This document shows, piece by piece, positions 7,234 to 16,611 of a stretch of DNA of 31,816 nt; positions within the stretch are counted from its first letter, which is position 1, and each line of letters starts with the position of its first letter. The stretch comes from CAZVWV01 sp964631745. Its GTDB lineage: Bacteria > Bdellovibrionota_C > UBA2361 > JBGSMV01. The notes beneath the pieces are model-generated. The model saw only the letters and a list, made by a program, of their open reading frames with translations, did no database searches and was not told the DNA's origin. The position numbers were made by a program, and so were the translations under genes. The stretch covers positions 1 through 31,816 of the forward strand of contig CAZVWV010000029.1 of NCBI GenBank assembly GCA_964631745.1. The letters run 5' to 3'.

Positions 7234-10200
7234 ATGCGAATTGAATGTGAAGTGAAAACAATACCGTTGTCTGCTACCGATGTCTCTGCCGAGGCCATGC
7301 CTCACCCCAACTCTGTCGGGTCGCTGAAACCTTCGAGGGTGCTCGGGGCAGAGCCCAAGAGAGATCTATTGGTCTCGGCTCGCAGAGCTTACCATAACGT
7401 CTTGAGCACCCATGGGACGGTTGGCAAGAACAATCCGGTTGTTATAAAAGTCAGAGAAATTGCAGAAAGATTGCGGAAGGCAAGTGGCAACGACATTCCG
7501 TTTCAGGTGGACATCTTGAAATATGGCGATTCGCAAAACGCGTTTGTTTTTCCAACAGGCCAGGCGTGTGTTTTTCCCGCTGTTCTAGGGAACATTCGGA
7601 CTGAAGATGAAATTGCGGCCTTGCTCGCGCATGAATTTGAGCACGTTGCACGAAAGCATGGTCAAAAAAGGTTCGAGAGAGCAGATAGGATAGATGACCC
7701 CATGGTAAAATTAACGCAGGCAGTTGGAGTAGGCCGCGTTTCTGAGACTGAAGCAGATATAGTGGCCTTTACCGAGCTTCTTTCCAAAGCTGGCTTTAAT
7801 CCGCTTGGCATGATTCGACTGTTTGAAGGGCTTGGGGAAGACGAAGCGCAGACCTGGGGACCACAGCACGGCTCTTTATTGGACAGGCGTCTTAATATTG
7901 GGGAACTAATACCGAATCTACATCTACATGGAAGCGACCAGCCGTATACGCAACTAAGTCGTGAACTTCGACAAGAAATTGATAGTTTAATTCTGGCAGC
8001 CAGAAATGACGAAAGGCAGGTTAAAGACCGACAACAATTGGCGACAATGCATGGGCGTAAGATTGCAAACGAAATAGAGCTTTTCGCCAAGACGGAGGCC
8101 CCGATCCACTTAGAAAGCGCGCTTTATAATGTCGAGAATGTTTTTAAAGGGATAATAGGTTTAATTAAAGAGACTGCTGAATCAAAGACCCTTAAACGTA
8201 ATGAGATTTCTGAATTGTTTGCATCTAAGGTAGGCAGCGCCTACAAAGTCGGGGTTCAAGCTATCTTTACAGCTCTATCTAAGCAGATCGATAGGAATGC
8301 AACAGCTGCCGGTGTGATACTTAGTCCAATAGAGCGAAACTTTCTTGCAACAAGCTGGCTTTCGGCTGAATGTGGCAAGAATTTATTCACTCCTTTGGCT
8401 AGTTGTGGGGACAGGGCCCTTATCGATATCCTCTCGCTTAAATCAATTGAAAACGTCGACCTAGCTCAAAGTCTATGCGATAGCGCACAGCAGGATCTTG
8501 AAACCACCGGGTGTGCCGTTACATCCGTGCTGACTGTATATGAGCCTCAGAAACTTCAGTGCGCTGCGCCAATGTCGTTTTGCGCAGAAGTGGAGGAGCC
8601 TTCAGCGATTATAGAATGGCTTGCTCGAAGCACTACTGTGTACATAAAGGATGACGGCGACAGCGAACTTGACTGCGCTCTTGACTGCGCCAAAATTGTG
8701 CACGACTTGGAAAAGCTGCACAGCTATCTTTCGAGAGATAGGGCGGAGGCCATAAGCGGGCAGTCCCAATTTCTTGTGGTCTTAGAGTGCGCCAAGGTCC
8801 TAAAGTCCATCATGCTGTCTGAGGACGTGGATTTTCGAGCTACTCTAGAAGAGGTAGGGTCCCAAGAAAACAAATTTGCTCTTGAGTTGGCGCTGGCGAC
8901 GGCAATTCTCGGAGATGGGGAATACAATGGGGACAGCCAAGCTACAGAATCTGATAGTCAATTTGCAGACCAATTGGTTGAAGACTACAAGAGGAAATTT
9001 GGTACGGTTCCAGCTGAATTTAGACTTCTTCAAGCTATGAACCGCTATTCCGAACAGCTCCTTTACGAGCTGGTGCAAGAATTGGGTACTGGCCTTACTG
9101 GCGCCATTGAGAAGCTTTATCATTTTATGGACCAGGATGAGATCCAGGGCTTTGCCGATTGGCTGGAGGCAGCACTAGGCGGTCTAGCGGAGACGCATGC
9201 CGATGAGGATCACTTTAAGAATACCGTGAGAGCCAATACTGAATTCCAGGCAGGGATTCGCCGGCTTTCAGATGCTGCATTGGACAATTTGTTTGCCATT
9301 GAATGTCAGCTGATTGATCGGAAAAGCTCCGCTGAATACCGAAATGCGATGACGTTTCTTTGGCGTGTGCGAGAGGGAAGATTCGGCGGCAGCAACCAGT
9401 TGCTATTCGAATGCGGCGGCGGGGTTAGTGGGGAGCCAAGTGACTGTTTCAATTTTATTCGTGCTCATACCGAAGTCGAACTGGATAGACTTCTTGCCAT
9501 TAGCGATATTCAAGAGTTGCAGCGGGCAGCGATTCAATTTTGGCAAGATTCGGTTCTCGGTTCGCCGGTGGAAATCTTTTATTTTCTACGGACCTTCTTA
9601 GATTCTCTTGAAGATATTGAGAAGTTCCAGAATTGCCTCTCGCAAATTGCCGCTCGCCTTGCACCCGAGGCTCGTACTGCCGAGGATTATTTGGCGCTCT
9701 CGTATTTCGTTACCCATCCTGAGCTCTCTGCTCAAGTCGCACAGTATGGAACGGAGCTTCTGACGCAAGCTGCGGATTATTCAGAGCTCAAGGAACGATT
9801 GCTCGATGATCCTTTCAATAGAATTTCAGTTCTTTCCCCCGCTGGCTTTCATTTGTCCGAAGAGTCAGCAATTACCGGTGAACAGCTTGCGGACGTTTCA
9901 GAAGGAGTGCTCGCTAGGATTGTCGGGGAATCGCGGCGTTGGGGCGAGGCTTCGGTCATGGACGGCGCATTTCATTACCTCTTGGATGACCCACAAGGAC
10001 TTATCTTAGCTGGGCTGGAATCGCGGGCTGACGAATCTCGGCTTGTTTCACACTTACAGATTCGATTTTGGGAATGGTGTTCCAACCATGTTTTGGGCAC
10101 CATAACCCAGCTTGGCTATTATGAAAATGTCGCGGACGTTCGCTATTGGACTACACGGCCCTATAGCGAGGAGGCGCTTGGGGAGGATCAGGGCAGGTCC

Positions 10201-12030
10201 ATGACAAAGGAACGCCAGGATCAGTCGCGAAGGCTTAGGTTGGAACGGTTAGAACTACTACGAGAAGTAGACACTCGAAATCCCGGGATGCTTTTAGAGT
10301 GGCTTTATCGAACCACTCCCTTAACACGAAAGTTAATCGTTCGCAAAGCTCTGACTGGTCCTAATGGCATATTACATGACCGAGACAAAACTGAGGAGCT
10401 AATACTAAGATTTGTCAAACGTTACATAGACGTGTCGAAGACCGCGCGAGCACAAGTCGAAATGATCTGTAGAAGTGTGGCACGAGAGGCCACTATTGAA
10501 CAACTCTATTTCAGAATAGCTCCATTTATTGAGCAAAGTGTCTTCCAGCGTCCAGAGACGCCAATTGATTTGCGTGCGGCTGTGGAAAACTCTCGGTGTT
10601 TTCAGGAAGCCTTGGAGGCTCTACCAGAGAACAGTAGTGCGAGGGAAAAACTATTTCGGCAAGCCGTTCTCGACAGGCTGTGTTTTCTCTTCTACGGTAG
10701 CATCCATCCACAAAGACAATCGACGGTCTATACCGAAGATTGGGCTCATGATTTGTACACGAGACTGCCCGACTCAATTAAACATGGCGCACGACTGAGT
10801 GGCCTTAGTGGCAGCGATGGATTGCGCCAGTTCTTGGGCCTTGAGGGGCAGCTTGGGGCAAGAATTGCGCAGTGCGTCAAGTTTTATCTCCCCCTTAGTC
10901 CTGAAATTGAAGCCGCTTTTGCCGGAGTGTATGATTTGCTTAGGGGCCAATCCAAACTTAGCTCCTACCGCACAAGTTGTGCTGTTGCTCCCGGTCTAAT
11001 TCGACCGTCAGATAAACTTGGCGTGACGGTTGGTGGCGGTTCAATGGCAACGGTTTATCCACTTGAGAGGGCTGGTGAACCAAAACGTGCTCTAAAAGCA
11101 CAAAATCCAAATGCCCTTGTGCGACTAGATGGTACAATCGAGCTTTGGAGGGCAGTTCTAACAGACCTTGAAGGGCGACAATCTTCAGAAAAAGGCAGGG
11201 AAGTTGTATCCTTCATTCGCACCAGACTCTTACCGGATGTAGCAGAATGGATTGTTAAAGACTCTAAAAATGAGAATTTTTTCGAACTCGATGGTGGATT
11301 TAGGAAGCGCTGGAATGGAACAAAGATAGGCGCCGTAACTATATTGGTACCGCTTGCTGAGCCCGTTGAAAAGGTGAGTGATAACGTCGCAGATCCAGTT
11401 AAAGCCAACCAGCTCGTGCGGCTTGATGAGTATGTTGAAGGTAAAAACCTTTCTGAGCTTGTGGTTGGCGAAGCGACTAATATCGCGCAAGGTCAAATTT
11501 CTAGAGCTGATTACATCGCCGTTATGAGAGCTATTTGTACCAACTATGTGCAGCAAATATTGACGGGTATTGTGCACTCCAATCCCACCGAAGGAAATTT
11601 TCGCGTGCCGTTTGAGCGTGACCGATCTGGCAATTTGCAGGTAGCCATCCTAGATCGAAGCTATCCTCTAGTTTTTGTGGACAACGAGAGAAAAGCGCTA
11701 AAGGATGCGCTATTGGCTTTAGCAGCTAACAATAATCGAATTTTTCTTGACAAACTTGGCGAAGCCATACTAAACGCTGAAGAAAACCAGGACTTGCGCA
11801 ACGCGTCCAAGCAGAAGGCACAAGAGACGATAAAATCAACCGATTCTACCGGCTTAGATAGTGCGAGCGATCTAGTCAGGAACCTACATGCCGTAGCCAC
11901 AGTGCCGCTGGGCTATCCCTTGCTCCTTATCGGCTTTAGAGCGCTGAGTGAACTATGTGGACGGGCGGAGGGTCTAGAAATGTCGGCTGTGATCGACCGT
12001 GGCGCGCTGATTAGATTTCTAGCTATGTGA
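7234..12030 (+). CDS. M48-type metallopeptidase fused to an ABC1/UbiB-like kinase domain
   Basis: 1598 residues. Residues ~45-230 form an M48-like peptidase domain: AHEFEHVARKHG gives the zinc motif HEFEH (133-137), ETEAD (171-175) supplies the third ligand, and GPQHGSLLDRRLNI (209-222) resembles the conserved region after it. Residues ~230-1250 are unrecognised and look mostly helical. Residues ~1255-1598 resemble ABC1/UbiB atypical kinases: GGGSMATVY (1267-1275), ALKAQNPN with Lys1288 (compare AVKVQRPG), EYVEG hinge (1399-1403), HSNPTEGN (1448-1455; compare HADPHPGN) and LDRS (1473-1476; compare LDFG). The usual Asp in HAD is Asn1450; the two metal-ligand positions Asn1455 and Asp1474 are kept. 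No signal peptide or membrane segment is seen, so it is probably cytoplasmic. No strong SD precedes the ATG; an ATG at 7297 is the alternative. Domain calls are from motifs. Confidence 0.8.
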   Translation: MRIECEVKTIPLSATDVSAEAMPHPNSVGSLKPSRVLGAEPKRDLLVSARRAYHNVLSTHGTVGKNNPVVIKVREIAERLRKASGNDIPFQVDILKYGDSQNAFVFPTGQACVFPAVLGNIRTEDEIAALLAHEFEHVARKHGQKRFERADRIDDPMVKLTQAVGVGRVSETEADIVAFTELLSKAGFNPLGMIRLFEGLGEDEAQTWGPQHGSLLDRRLNIGELIPNLHLHGSDQPYTQLSRELRQEIDSLILAARNDERQVKDRQQLATMHGRKIANEIELFAKTEAPIHLESALYNVENVFKGIIGLIKETAESKTLKRNEISELFASKVGSAYKVGVQAIFTALSKQIDRNATAAGVILSPIERNFLATSWLSAECGKNLFTPLASCGDRALIDILSLKSIENVDLAQSLCDSAQQDLETTGCAVTSVLTVYEPQKLQCAAPMSFCAEVEEPSAIIEWLARSTTVYIKDDGDSELDCALDCAKIVHDLEKLHSYLSRDRAEAISGQSQFLVVLECAKVLKSIMLSEDVDFRATLEEVGSQENKFALELALATAILGDGEYNGDSQATESDSQFADQLVEDYKRKFGTVPAEFRLLQAMNRYSEQLLYELVQELGTGLTGAIEKLYHFMDQDEIQGFADWLEAALGGLAETHADEDHFKNTVRANTEFQAGIRRLSDAALDNLFAIECQLIDRKSSAEYRNAMTFLWRVREGRFGGSNQLLFECGGGVSGEPSDCFNFIRAHTEVELDRLLAISDIQELQRAAIQFWQDSVLGSPVEIFYFLRTFLDSLEDIEKFQNCLSQIAARLAPEARTAEDYLALSYFVTHPELSAQVAQYGTELLTQAADYSELKERLLDDPFNRISVLSPAGFHLSEESAITGEQLADVSEGVLARIVGESRRWGEASVMDGAFHYLLDDPQGLILAGLESRADESRLVSHLQIRFWEWCSNHVLGTITQLGYYENVADVRYWTTRPYSEEALGEDQGRSMTKERQDQSRRLRLERLELLREVDTRNPGMLLEWLYRTTPLTRKLIVRKALTGPNGILHDRDKTEELILRFVKRYIDVSKTARAQVEMICRSVAREATIEQLYFRIAPFIEQSVFQRPETPIDLRAAVENSRCFQEALEALPENSSAREKLFRQAVLDRLCFLFYGSIHPQRQSTVYTEDWAHDLYTRLPDSIKHGARLSGLSGSDGLRQFLGLEGQLGARIAQCVKFYLPLSPEIEAAFAGVYDLLRGQSKLSSYRTSCAVAPGLIRPSDKLGVTVGGGSMATVYPLERAGEPKRALKAQNPNALVRLDGTIELWRAVLTDLEGRQSSEKGREVVSFIRTRLLPDVAEWIVKDSKNENFFELDGGFRKRWNGTKIGAVTILVPLAEPVEKVSDNVADPVKANQLVRLDEYVEGKNLSELVVGEATNIAQGQISRADYIAVMRAICTNYVQQILTGIVHSNPTEGNFRVPFERDRSGNLQVAILDRSYPLVFVDNERKALKDALLALAANNNRIFLDKLGEAILNAEENQDLRNASKQKAQETIKSTDSTGLDSASDLVRNLHAVATVPLGYPLLLIGFRALSELCGRAEGLEMSAVIDRGALIRFLAM

Positions 12031-12094
12031 TGGGTTTAAATCCGAAATGCCACACCATTAGTCGAAGGATAAGGATATAGGAGGAGTGCTTGAA

Positions 12095-13774
12095 ATGCGA
12101 AATCTCCAAAGGGCTGCGGCCAAGCTCCGATTGCATCAGGTGACACCAATTGAGAGTTGGGCCATTGGGGTACTCTCATCTGAGAAGTTTAGTAAGGCCC
12201 TAGGCCAACGAATACGTGCTAAGCCCGTTCAATGGTTCGCCGCCAGGGCATGTGAAAGGCTCATGCGCTGTGCTAGGAAGCGACATGCCATCTATTGTAC
12301 TAAGCGCTCGGAGGAGGGAAGCGGCGCTAGCCTCGAGCTGTCGGCCCGGGATGGTCTTGTAAAGCGCGCTTTACGAATAGCCAGGCGTTTTCTTGATCCA
12401 AAAAGTAAGACCGGGATGAAAGTGCGACTTATGGCCCAGTACTGCAAATTGGCAGATCCGCAAGATATAGAGTTCTTGTACAAGCACAGATCTCAGATCT
12501 CACGATCTTGGAACCGTTGGGTTAGAGTGGCCCTGGCCTATAGTAAAAGCGGTCGGAGCGATGAAGGGAAATCCGAGGAGCGTGAACAGGCCTGGAAAAA
12601 AGCTCTAGAGAGTCTGAGTTTCTACGATGGAAAACCGAAAGACCTTGGTGTAAGAGCTGAGCGGTATCCTGGGCTCGTAGTAAGAGCATTCGGCGCGGGG
12701 GCTCGTTATCTTTACAACCCCGGATTTCAAACCCACGAAGAGGTGTTTGTGGAGTGCTTTCCACGGGCCGCAGAGATGGATCGTCAGTCTGCCTGGTTTG
12801 CGCTGGACGTGCGGTTTGATTTCCATCGGCAACACAAAAATTTGGATTATGCGAAAAGAATCCTAAAGTTATGGAGATCTCTCGAGAAGGGGCTATCCCC
12901 ATCCGCCTTAGCTAGTCTTTATAAGGCCTCTGCAGAGATGTGTGAATGGCAGAGAAACGTTCCCGGAGCTATCACTGAACTAGAGAAGATCTTGGCTCTT
13001 GAGTCTATTGAGCTTACGGAAAAACGGCGAGCCCATCTCATGATTGGGGATCTTTTGGTAAAGACCCGTGATAGTCAGCGAGCAGCAGAACATTTTTCCA
13101 CTGCTCATGAGATGGAAGGAGCGGAGCCTGTTAATCTGACATATCTTCAAATGGCGCAGATAGGACTTCTTCGTTGTGCCCTAGTGAAGGATGATCGGGC
13201 CCGAGCTGTTAGAATTATTAGGGAAGGCCAAAAGCATTTTGCTAACGACTCCACGGCGTTGCAGGAGTATCTTCTGGCCTCGATTGGGGCCCTGTTGGAG
13301 TATGGTCGGGTAAACATGGCTTGCACGGAGTTAAAGGCCCTCCATGAACTAGTGAAGCAGGACGAAGGGTGCGATATAGAATTCCTTACCCAGCTTTACT
13401 TGGCAAACAGACGTGCGGTTCGTGTATCGTCGTCCCAACTGAGGGTGAATACACTAGATCGGTTAAAGGATCCGATGGAGTGGCTCGAAGATCGTATTGG
13501 GTTTAGATCCAACCCCCTCTTTTCTGCATGGGTAGAGTGTAAAGAGATCTATAGGATTAAGCCAGGCGAGTCTCGGAAGTTGGAAGATATGTTGGAAGTC
13601 ATGGAAGGCGGCCTGCTGGCCTGTTGGGAGAGAGAGCGTCAAAGTGTCTTTAGTAGCCCTAGTATCAAATTCGAGCTGTTGTTAGGCAAGCTATACTGCT
13701 TATCCCAGCTAGGGCGAGATACAACAGGAGTAGAGAGAGATCTGAGGGTTCTCATGGTGATGATGGATGTTTAG
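12095..13774 (+). CDS. Helical-repeat (TPR-like) protein, probable partner of the 7234 gene
   Basis: 559 residues. I recognise no named family. The protein is soluble and rich in Leu, Ala, Arg and Glu. It has repeated helix pairs of about 34-40 residues in its second half, e.g. AHLMIGDLLVKTRDSQRAAE and the segment around MAQIGLLRCALVKDDRARAV, which look like divergent TPRs. No catalytic motif is visible. The ATG at 12095 is chosen because AGGAGG lies 10 bp upstream; the GTG at 12086 is too close to that site. The gap to the upstream stop is 64 bp with no terminator, so the two genes are probably co-transcribed. A scaffold or partner role for the peptidase/kinase-like giant is inference. Confidence 0.75.
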   Translation: MRNLQRAAAKLRLHQVTPIESWAIGVLSSEKFSKALGQRIRAKPVQWFAARACERLMRCARKRHAIYCTKRSEEGSGASLELSARDGLVKRALRIARRFLDPKSKTGMKVRLMAQYCKLADPQDIEFLYKHRSQISRSWNRWVRVALAYSKSGRSDEGKSEEREQAWKKALESLSFYDGKPKDLGVRAERYPGLVVRAFGAGARYLYNPGFQTHEEVFVECFPRAAEMDRQSAWFALDVRFDFHRQHKNLDYAKRILKLWRSLEKGLSPSALASLYKASAEMCEWQRNVPGAITELEKILALESIELTEKRRAHLMIGDLLVKTRDSQRAAEHFSTAHEMEGAEPVNLTYLQMAQIGLLRCALVKDDRARAVRIIREGQKHFANDSTALQEYLLASIGALLEYGRVNMACTELKALHELVKQDEGCDIEFLTQLYLANRRAVRVSSSQLRVNTLDRLKDPMEWLEDRIGFRSNPLFSAWVECKEIYRIKPGESRKLEDMLEVMEGGLLACWERERQSVFSSPSIKFELLLGKLYCLSQLGRDTTGVERDLRVLMVMMDV

Positions 13775-13804
13775 GCCGCGGTGCTGCACCGAAGAGTATG
13801 GACC

Positions 13805-13873
13805 TCGCCATCCTGGCGATTCCAGGCCAGCGCGGGCCACCGTCCAAGTATCTGCTCTGCCCCGCGGAGCAGA
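13805..13873. terminator. Two hairpins between convergent genes
   Basis: TCGCCA/TGGCGA (13805-13819) and TCTGCTC/GAGCAGA (13851-13873) are perfect 6- and 7-bp stems. They sit in the 166-bp gap between genes that end toward each other. They could act as bidirectional terminators, but neither is followed by a clear T-run. Confidence 0.35.
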
Positions 13874-13940
13874 GATCGAGATTCAGCTGATTGCAAGCCT
13901 ATAGCCCCAAGTCTAGGGCTCCAATGCTAGCGGTACAAAA

Positions 13941-14831
13941 CTATCTCCGCCGCGGTAGAAATTCCCCTAGGATCAGCCTCTTGTATTCAGGGCGCTGATC
14001 AAAACCATCACCCCGCTCCAGCACCGGGTCATTCACCATTTTTACTTGAACATACCCACGAATATCTCTAACGCCTGCACCTTGTATCAAAAGAACTTTA
14101 GCTAACTCCCTAACCTCCTCTCCCAGATAGGATAAGGCAAGGCGGTTATCCCGCTCCCATGAACTCATTCCTGCTTCTTCGTAAAATAGCCTAGTTGGAA
14201 TGATCTCCAAATCCTTCAGCATCCGCCAAACAGCAGCACAGAGGACGCCACATGTAATGTCACTCGCTGTAGTCATGCCTAGAGCATCGAGGGTACTCTC
14301 CTGGTTCAATGTGGTTTTCTCAGAGCGAGATTGAGCACCCGAATCAAGCAAAAGTAAGGCAGTCATCTTAGATGGCACTATCAAATTTTCTGTCAAATTT
14401 TCTGTCAAATTTTCTGTCTGACTTTGCTTTCCGTATGACCAAGAGAAGCGCGCTGCACCAGGTTGTCCTAGCAGATTTTGAAGCACTCTCTCAAAGGGTT
14501 GCCTCTCACCAGGAACTGTAATCTCGAAGCGGGCTACATCTTGTGGGGGATAGCCCGAACGGAGATCCGTGAGCTGAGCGCGAGAAGATGCAATCTGCAC
14601 CAGTCCATGCCATGGGTTTGGCAGGGCGGACAATACCTGCTTAACAGTCGCTTCAGCTTCCCCCTTCCCTTTGGTCAAGGCCGTCTTAACTAACGAAAGG
14701 GCACTAAGTTCTTGGCTCCCCTCCTCAGTTGTGGGAACCACCGCAATTCTCCGCGCGATTTTGAAATACTCGGTCATTAATAACTCAGTTTCAGACGGAC
14801 TACTATTAGCGGTTCTCGCCGGATCTAGCAT
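13941..14831 (-). CDS. Orphan protein with TENL tandem repeat
   Basis: 296 residues, family not recognised. No signal peptide or membrane segment. The N-terminal half is helical; the middle holds residues 139-150, which read TENL three times in a row, encoded by three perfect 12-bp units. The C-terminal part (WRMLKDLEIIPTRLFYEEAG, then LALSYLGEEVRELAKVLL) is again helical and ends in a basic PRRR. The ATG has GGAG 7 bp upstream. It converges on the 12095 gene and is followed (in its upstream direction) by two more orphan genes. The coding evidence is length, codon regularity and SD; I assign no function. Confidence 0.7.
   Translation of the reverse strand: MLDPARTANSSPSETELLMTEYFKIARRIAVVPTTEEGSQELSALSLVKTALTKGKGEAEATVKQVLSALPNPWHGLVQIASSRAQLTDLRSGYPPQDVARFEITVPGERQPFERVLQNLLGQPGAARFSWSYGKQSQTENLTENLTENLIVPSKMTALLLLDSGAQSRSEKTTLNQESTLDALGMTTASDITCGVLCAAVWRMLKDLEIIPTRLFYEEAGMSSWERDNRLALSYLGEEVRELAKVLLIQGAGVRDIRGYVQVKMVNDPVLERGDGFDQRPEYKRLILGEFLPRRR
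14381..14416 (-). repeat. 12-bp unit repeated three times inside the orphan gene
   Basis: TCAAATTTTCTG three times, perfect, in frame (adds TENL per copy). The perfect identity points to a recent slippage expansion. Confidence 0.9.
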
Positions 14832-14976
14832 ACCTCACTCCATTCAATACTTTTACCACGCCTAGCTATAACTCAATGCCGGAGAAGCCACACGGGAAGC
14901 AGCGCCTGTTGGTGCGCAAAGTTTCCGAAACAGTGTGTCAAAAAGAAAGGTGTAAGTAAAGGTCGGCGAGGTGGAG

Positions 14977-15291
14977 CTAACCACGCTCCACCCCACTAAG
15001 CCAGATCGACCGGCTTTTCAAGAATTTAGGTATCATCCTCGGCCGTGGCCTTAAGTTTGTGGAGGTTTGCGTGGCTGGGACGCCTTTTATTGATTTATTT
15101 TTGGCTGCGCATGGTCTCTGAGAGAAAAAGTGCCTGGAAAAAGTGCCTGGGAAGGCCCTAAACACAAGCTCTTGGTCCTTAAGACGAAGGGCGCTGCTTG
15201 TCTTTTGAATCTTCGCGCTCGGCCTAAGTTTACGAACTGGTGTCTCGTCCAGGGAGAACTTTTGCTTTGTTGATGTAGTCTTTCTGGTCAT
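14977..15291 (-). CDS. Small basic orphan protein with an altered C-terminus
   Basis: 104 residues from the ATG at 15291, which has a strong SD (GGAGG, ~7 bp upstream). Start codons further out are ignored for that reason. MTRKTTSTKQKFSLDETPVR opens a Lys/Arg-rich protein of no recognised family. A 13-bp perfect tandem duplication (15125-15150) falls within the frame after AFPGTFS. Removing one copy in thought would make the protein end after ~75 residues (LRDHAQPKINQ), so the present C-terminal ~45 residues may be a recent frameshifted extension. It is divergent from the 15375 gene, with 83 bp between starts, so the two may share a control region. Confidence 0.55.
   Translation of the reverse strand: MTRKTTSTKQKFSLDETPVRKLRPSAKIQKTSSALRLKDQELVFRAFPGTFSRHFFSQRPCAAKNKSIKGVPATQTSTNLRPRPRMIPKFLKSRSIWLSGVERG
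15125..15150 (-). repeat. 13-bp perfect tandem duplication inside a gene
   Basis: AAAAAGTGCCTGG occurs twice head to tail. The length is not a multiple of three, so it shifts the frame of the minus-strand gene it interrupts. Confidence 0.9.
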
Positions 15292-15374
15292 TTTTTCCTC
15301 CGCCATGCAAGCCAAAACTTTTTTTGTTTAGGGCCGCAGTTTGTTAGACAATGATAGCTTTGTAGGATCGAGCT

Positions 15375-16538
15375 ATGGTGAATCTAAAGTCAGGGATGCC
15401 AGGACGAGCTAAAGGACATGACCCCCTGCGCTGGCAAGTGAGTAGGCTTGAGGATGGGGGAGTGGCCACGGATGTGAAACTACTGGCCCTGAGGGATATC
15501 GAAGCGCGCTGGCAAGGGATGGGTTTATCGCCTTCACACATAGCTACTTTGCGTAACCGAATCGCCGACAATAGGGAGGTAGAGGAGGTTTGGCGAGGAG
15601 CGAAATTAATTCTGGCTGCCACTCAAGGCAAATCCGGTCTGCCTGAGTCGCCGGAAAAGGTTAGCCCGAAAAATCAAGTGGTCGCTGACTACATATATGA
15701 AGCGACTAAACAGGATGCTCTGATTGAGGTGGCATCGGCCCTCAAGGATAGTCTTACGAATCCGGGCGCAATGTTCGGAAAGTTAGCCGCTGGTGGCAAG
15801 CCCCATATTGTTTTAGTTGGAGCTGATTTTATTGAAGAGCATAGAAACGCCACTTATTTCAGAGCGGCTTTTTTTAATCTGATTAAAGCTTTCAAAATTG
15901 ACACAATAGTTGTGTTGCCTGAAGCTCGCAAGCAGTTCGATCATTTGATCGAGCTCGATATGGGCAGGGTTTCTAAATTGTTGAATAATGCACCCTCTAC
16001 ATTAAAATCACGTCTCGAATTAGCGATAAAGAAAAGGGCAGAGATAAAAAGTCCCCTTAATTTAGTCCTATTAGGGGACTCTACCGGCTACCCTTTGCCA
16101 AGCGAAATAAGCGCACGAAGACTCGCAGCGCAGGTAGCCCGTCCTTATCTGCATGGACCTTGTCATAACATTCTTGTGTTTGGGCCACAGGCACAAATGA
16201 TGCGGCCCGATAGTCAAGATTATTTCAAGACCGATCCGGATGCCTTTTTTATTAACACCCTTTGCGATTGTTTGACTAAGTGTAAATTTGGTGACGCAGT
16301 GGAGATGTCTCATATAATATTCTCTAATCTGAGGAGTGGAGGTCTTTTTATTGATGAACAATGTCAAGAAGAGCAACAGTTACCAGCTACTGGAGCGTTT
16401 CTTGTTTTAGGAACAAATCTAGCAAGAGTAGATATGATTCATCTCTCTGATGGAAGAAGAGGCCGGCGGATCCCATGGGATGGGATAGTTTATTCCGGCG
16501 AGGTAGATGAAAATCTAGCAAGCAATAGCACTGCTTAA
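15375..16538 (+). CDS. Orphan cytoplasmic protein, two-part fold
   Basis: 387 residues, not assigned to a family. Residues 1-110 are charged and helical (a DNA/protein-interaction-like region with RWQVSRLEDGG and several Arg-rich helices). Residues ~140-350 alternate hydrophobic strands and helices: HIVLVGADFIEEHRN, IDTIVVLPEARKQFDHL, LNLVLLGDSTGYPLPSE, HNILVFGPQAQMM. This suggests an alpha/beta Rossmann-like or hydrolase-like domain, but I see no diagnostic catalytic motif. No signal peptide. AGGA lies 8 bp upstream of the ATG. It is convergent with the P-domain gene at 16612, with a 73-bp gap lacking a clear hairpin. Confidence 0.75.
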   Translation: MVNLKSGMPGRAKGHDPLRWQVSRLEDGGVATDVKLLALRDIEARWQGMGLSPSHIATLRNRIADNREVEEVWRGAKLILAATQGKSGLPESPEKVSPKNQVVADYIYEATKQDALIEVASALKDSLTNPGAMFGKLAAGGKPHIVLVGADFIEEHRNATYFRAAFFNLIKAFKIDTIVVLPEARKQFDHLIELDMGRVSKLLNNAPSTLKSRLELAIKKRAEIKSPLNLVLLGDSTGYPLPSEISARRLAAQVARPYLHGPCHNILVFGPQAQMMRPDSQDYFKTDPDAFFINTLCDCLTKCKFGDAVEMSHIIFSNLRSGGLFIDEQCQEEQQLPATGAFLVLGTNLARVDMIHLSDGRRGRRIPWDGIVYSGEVDENLASNSTA

Positions 16539-16611
16539 GCAACTGTGTCTGGCGCGCCGTCAGGCAGCGACCGATTCAACAATTACTGAGGCAAGGAACC
16601 AAGCCAGCTCC

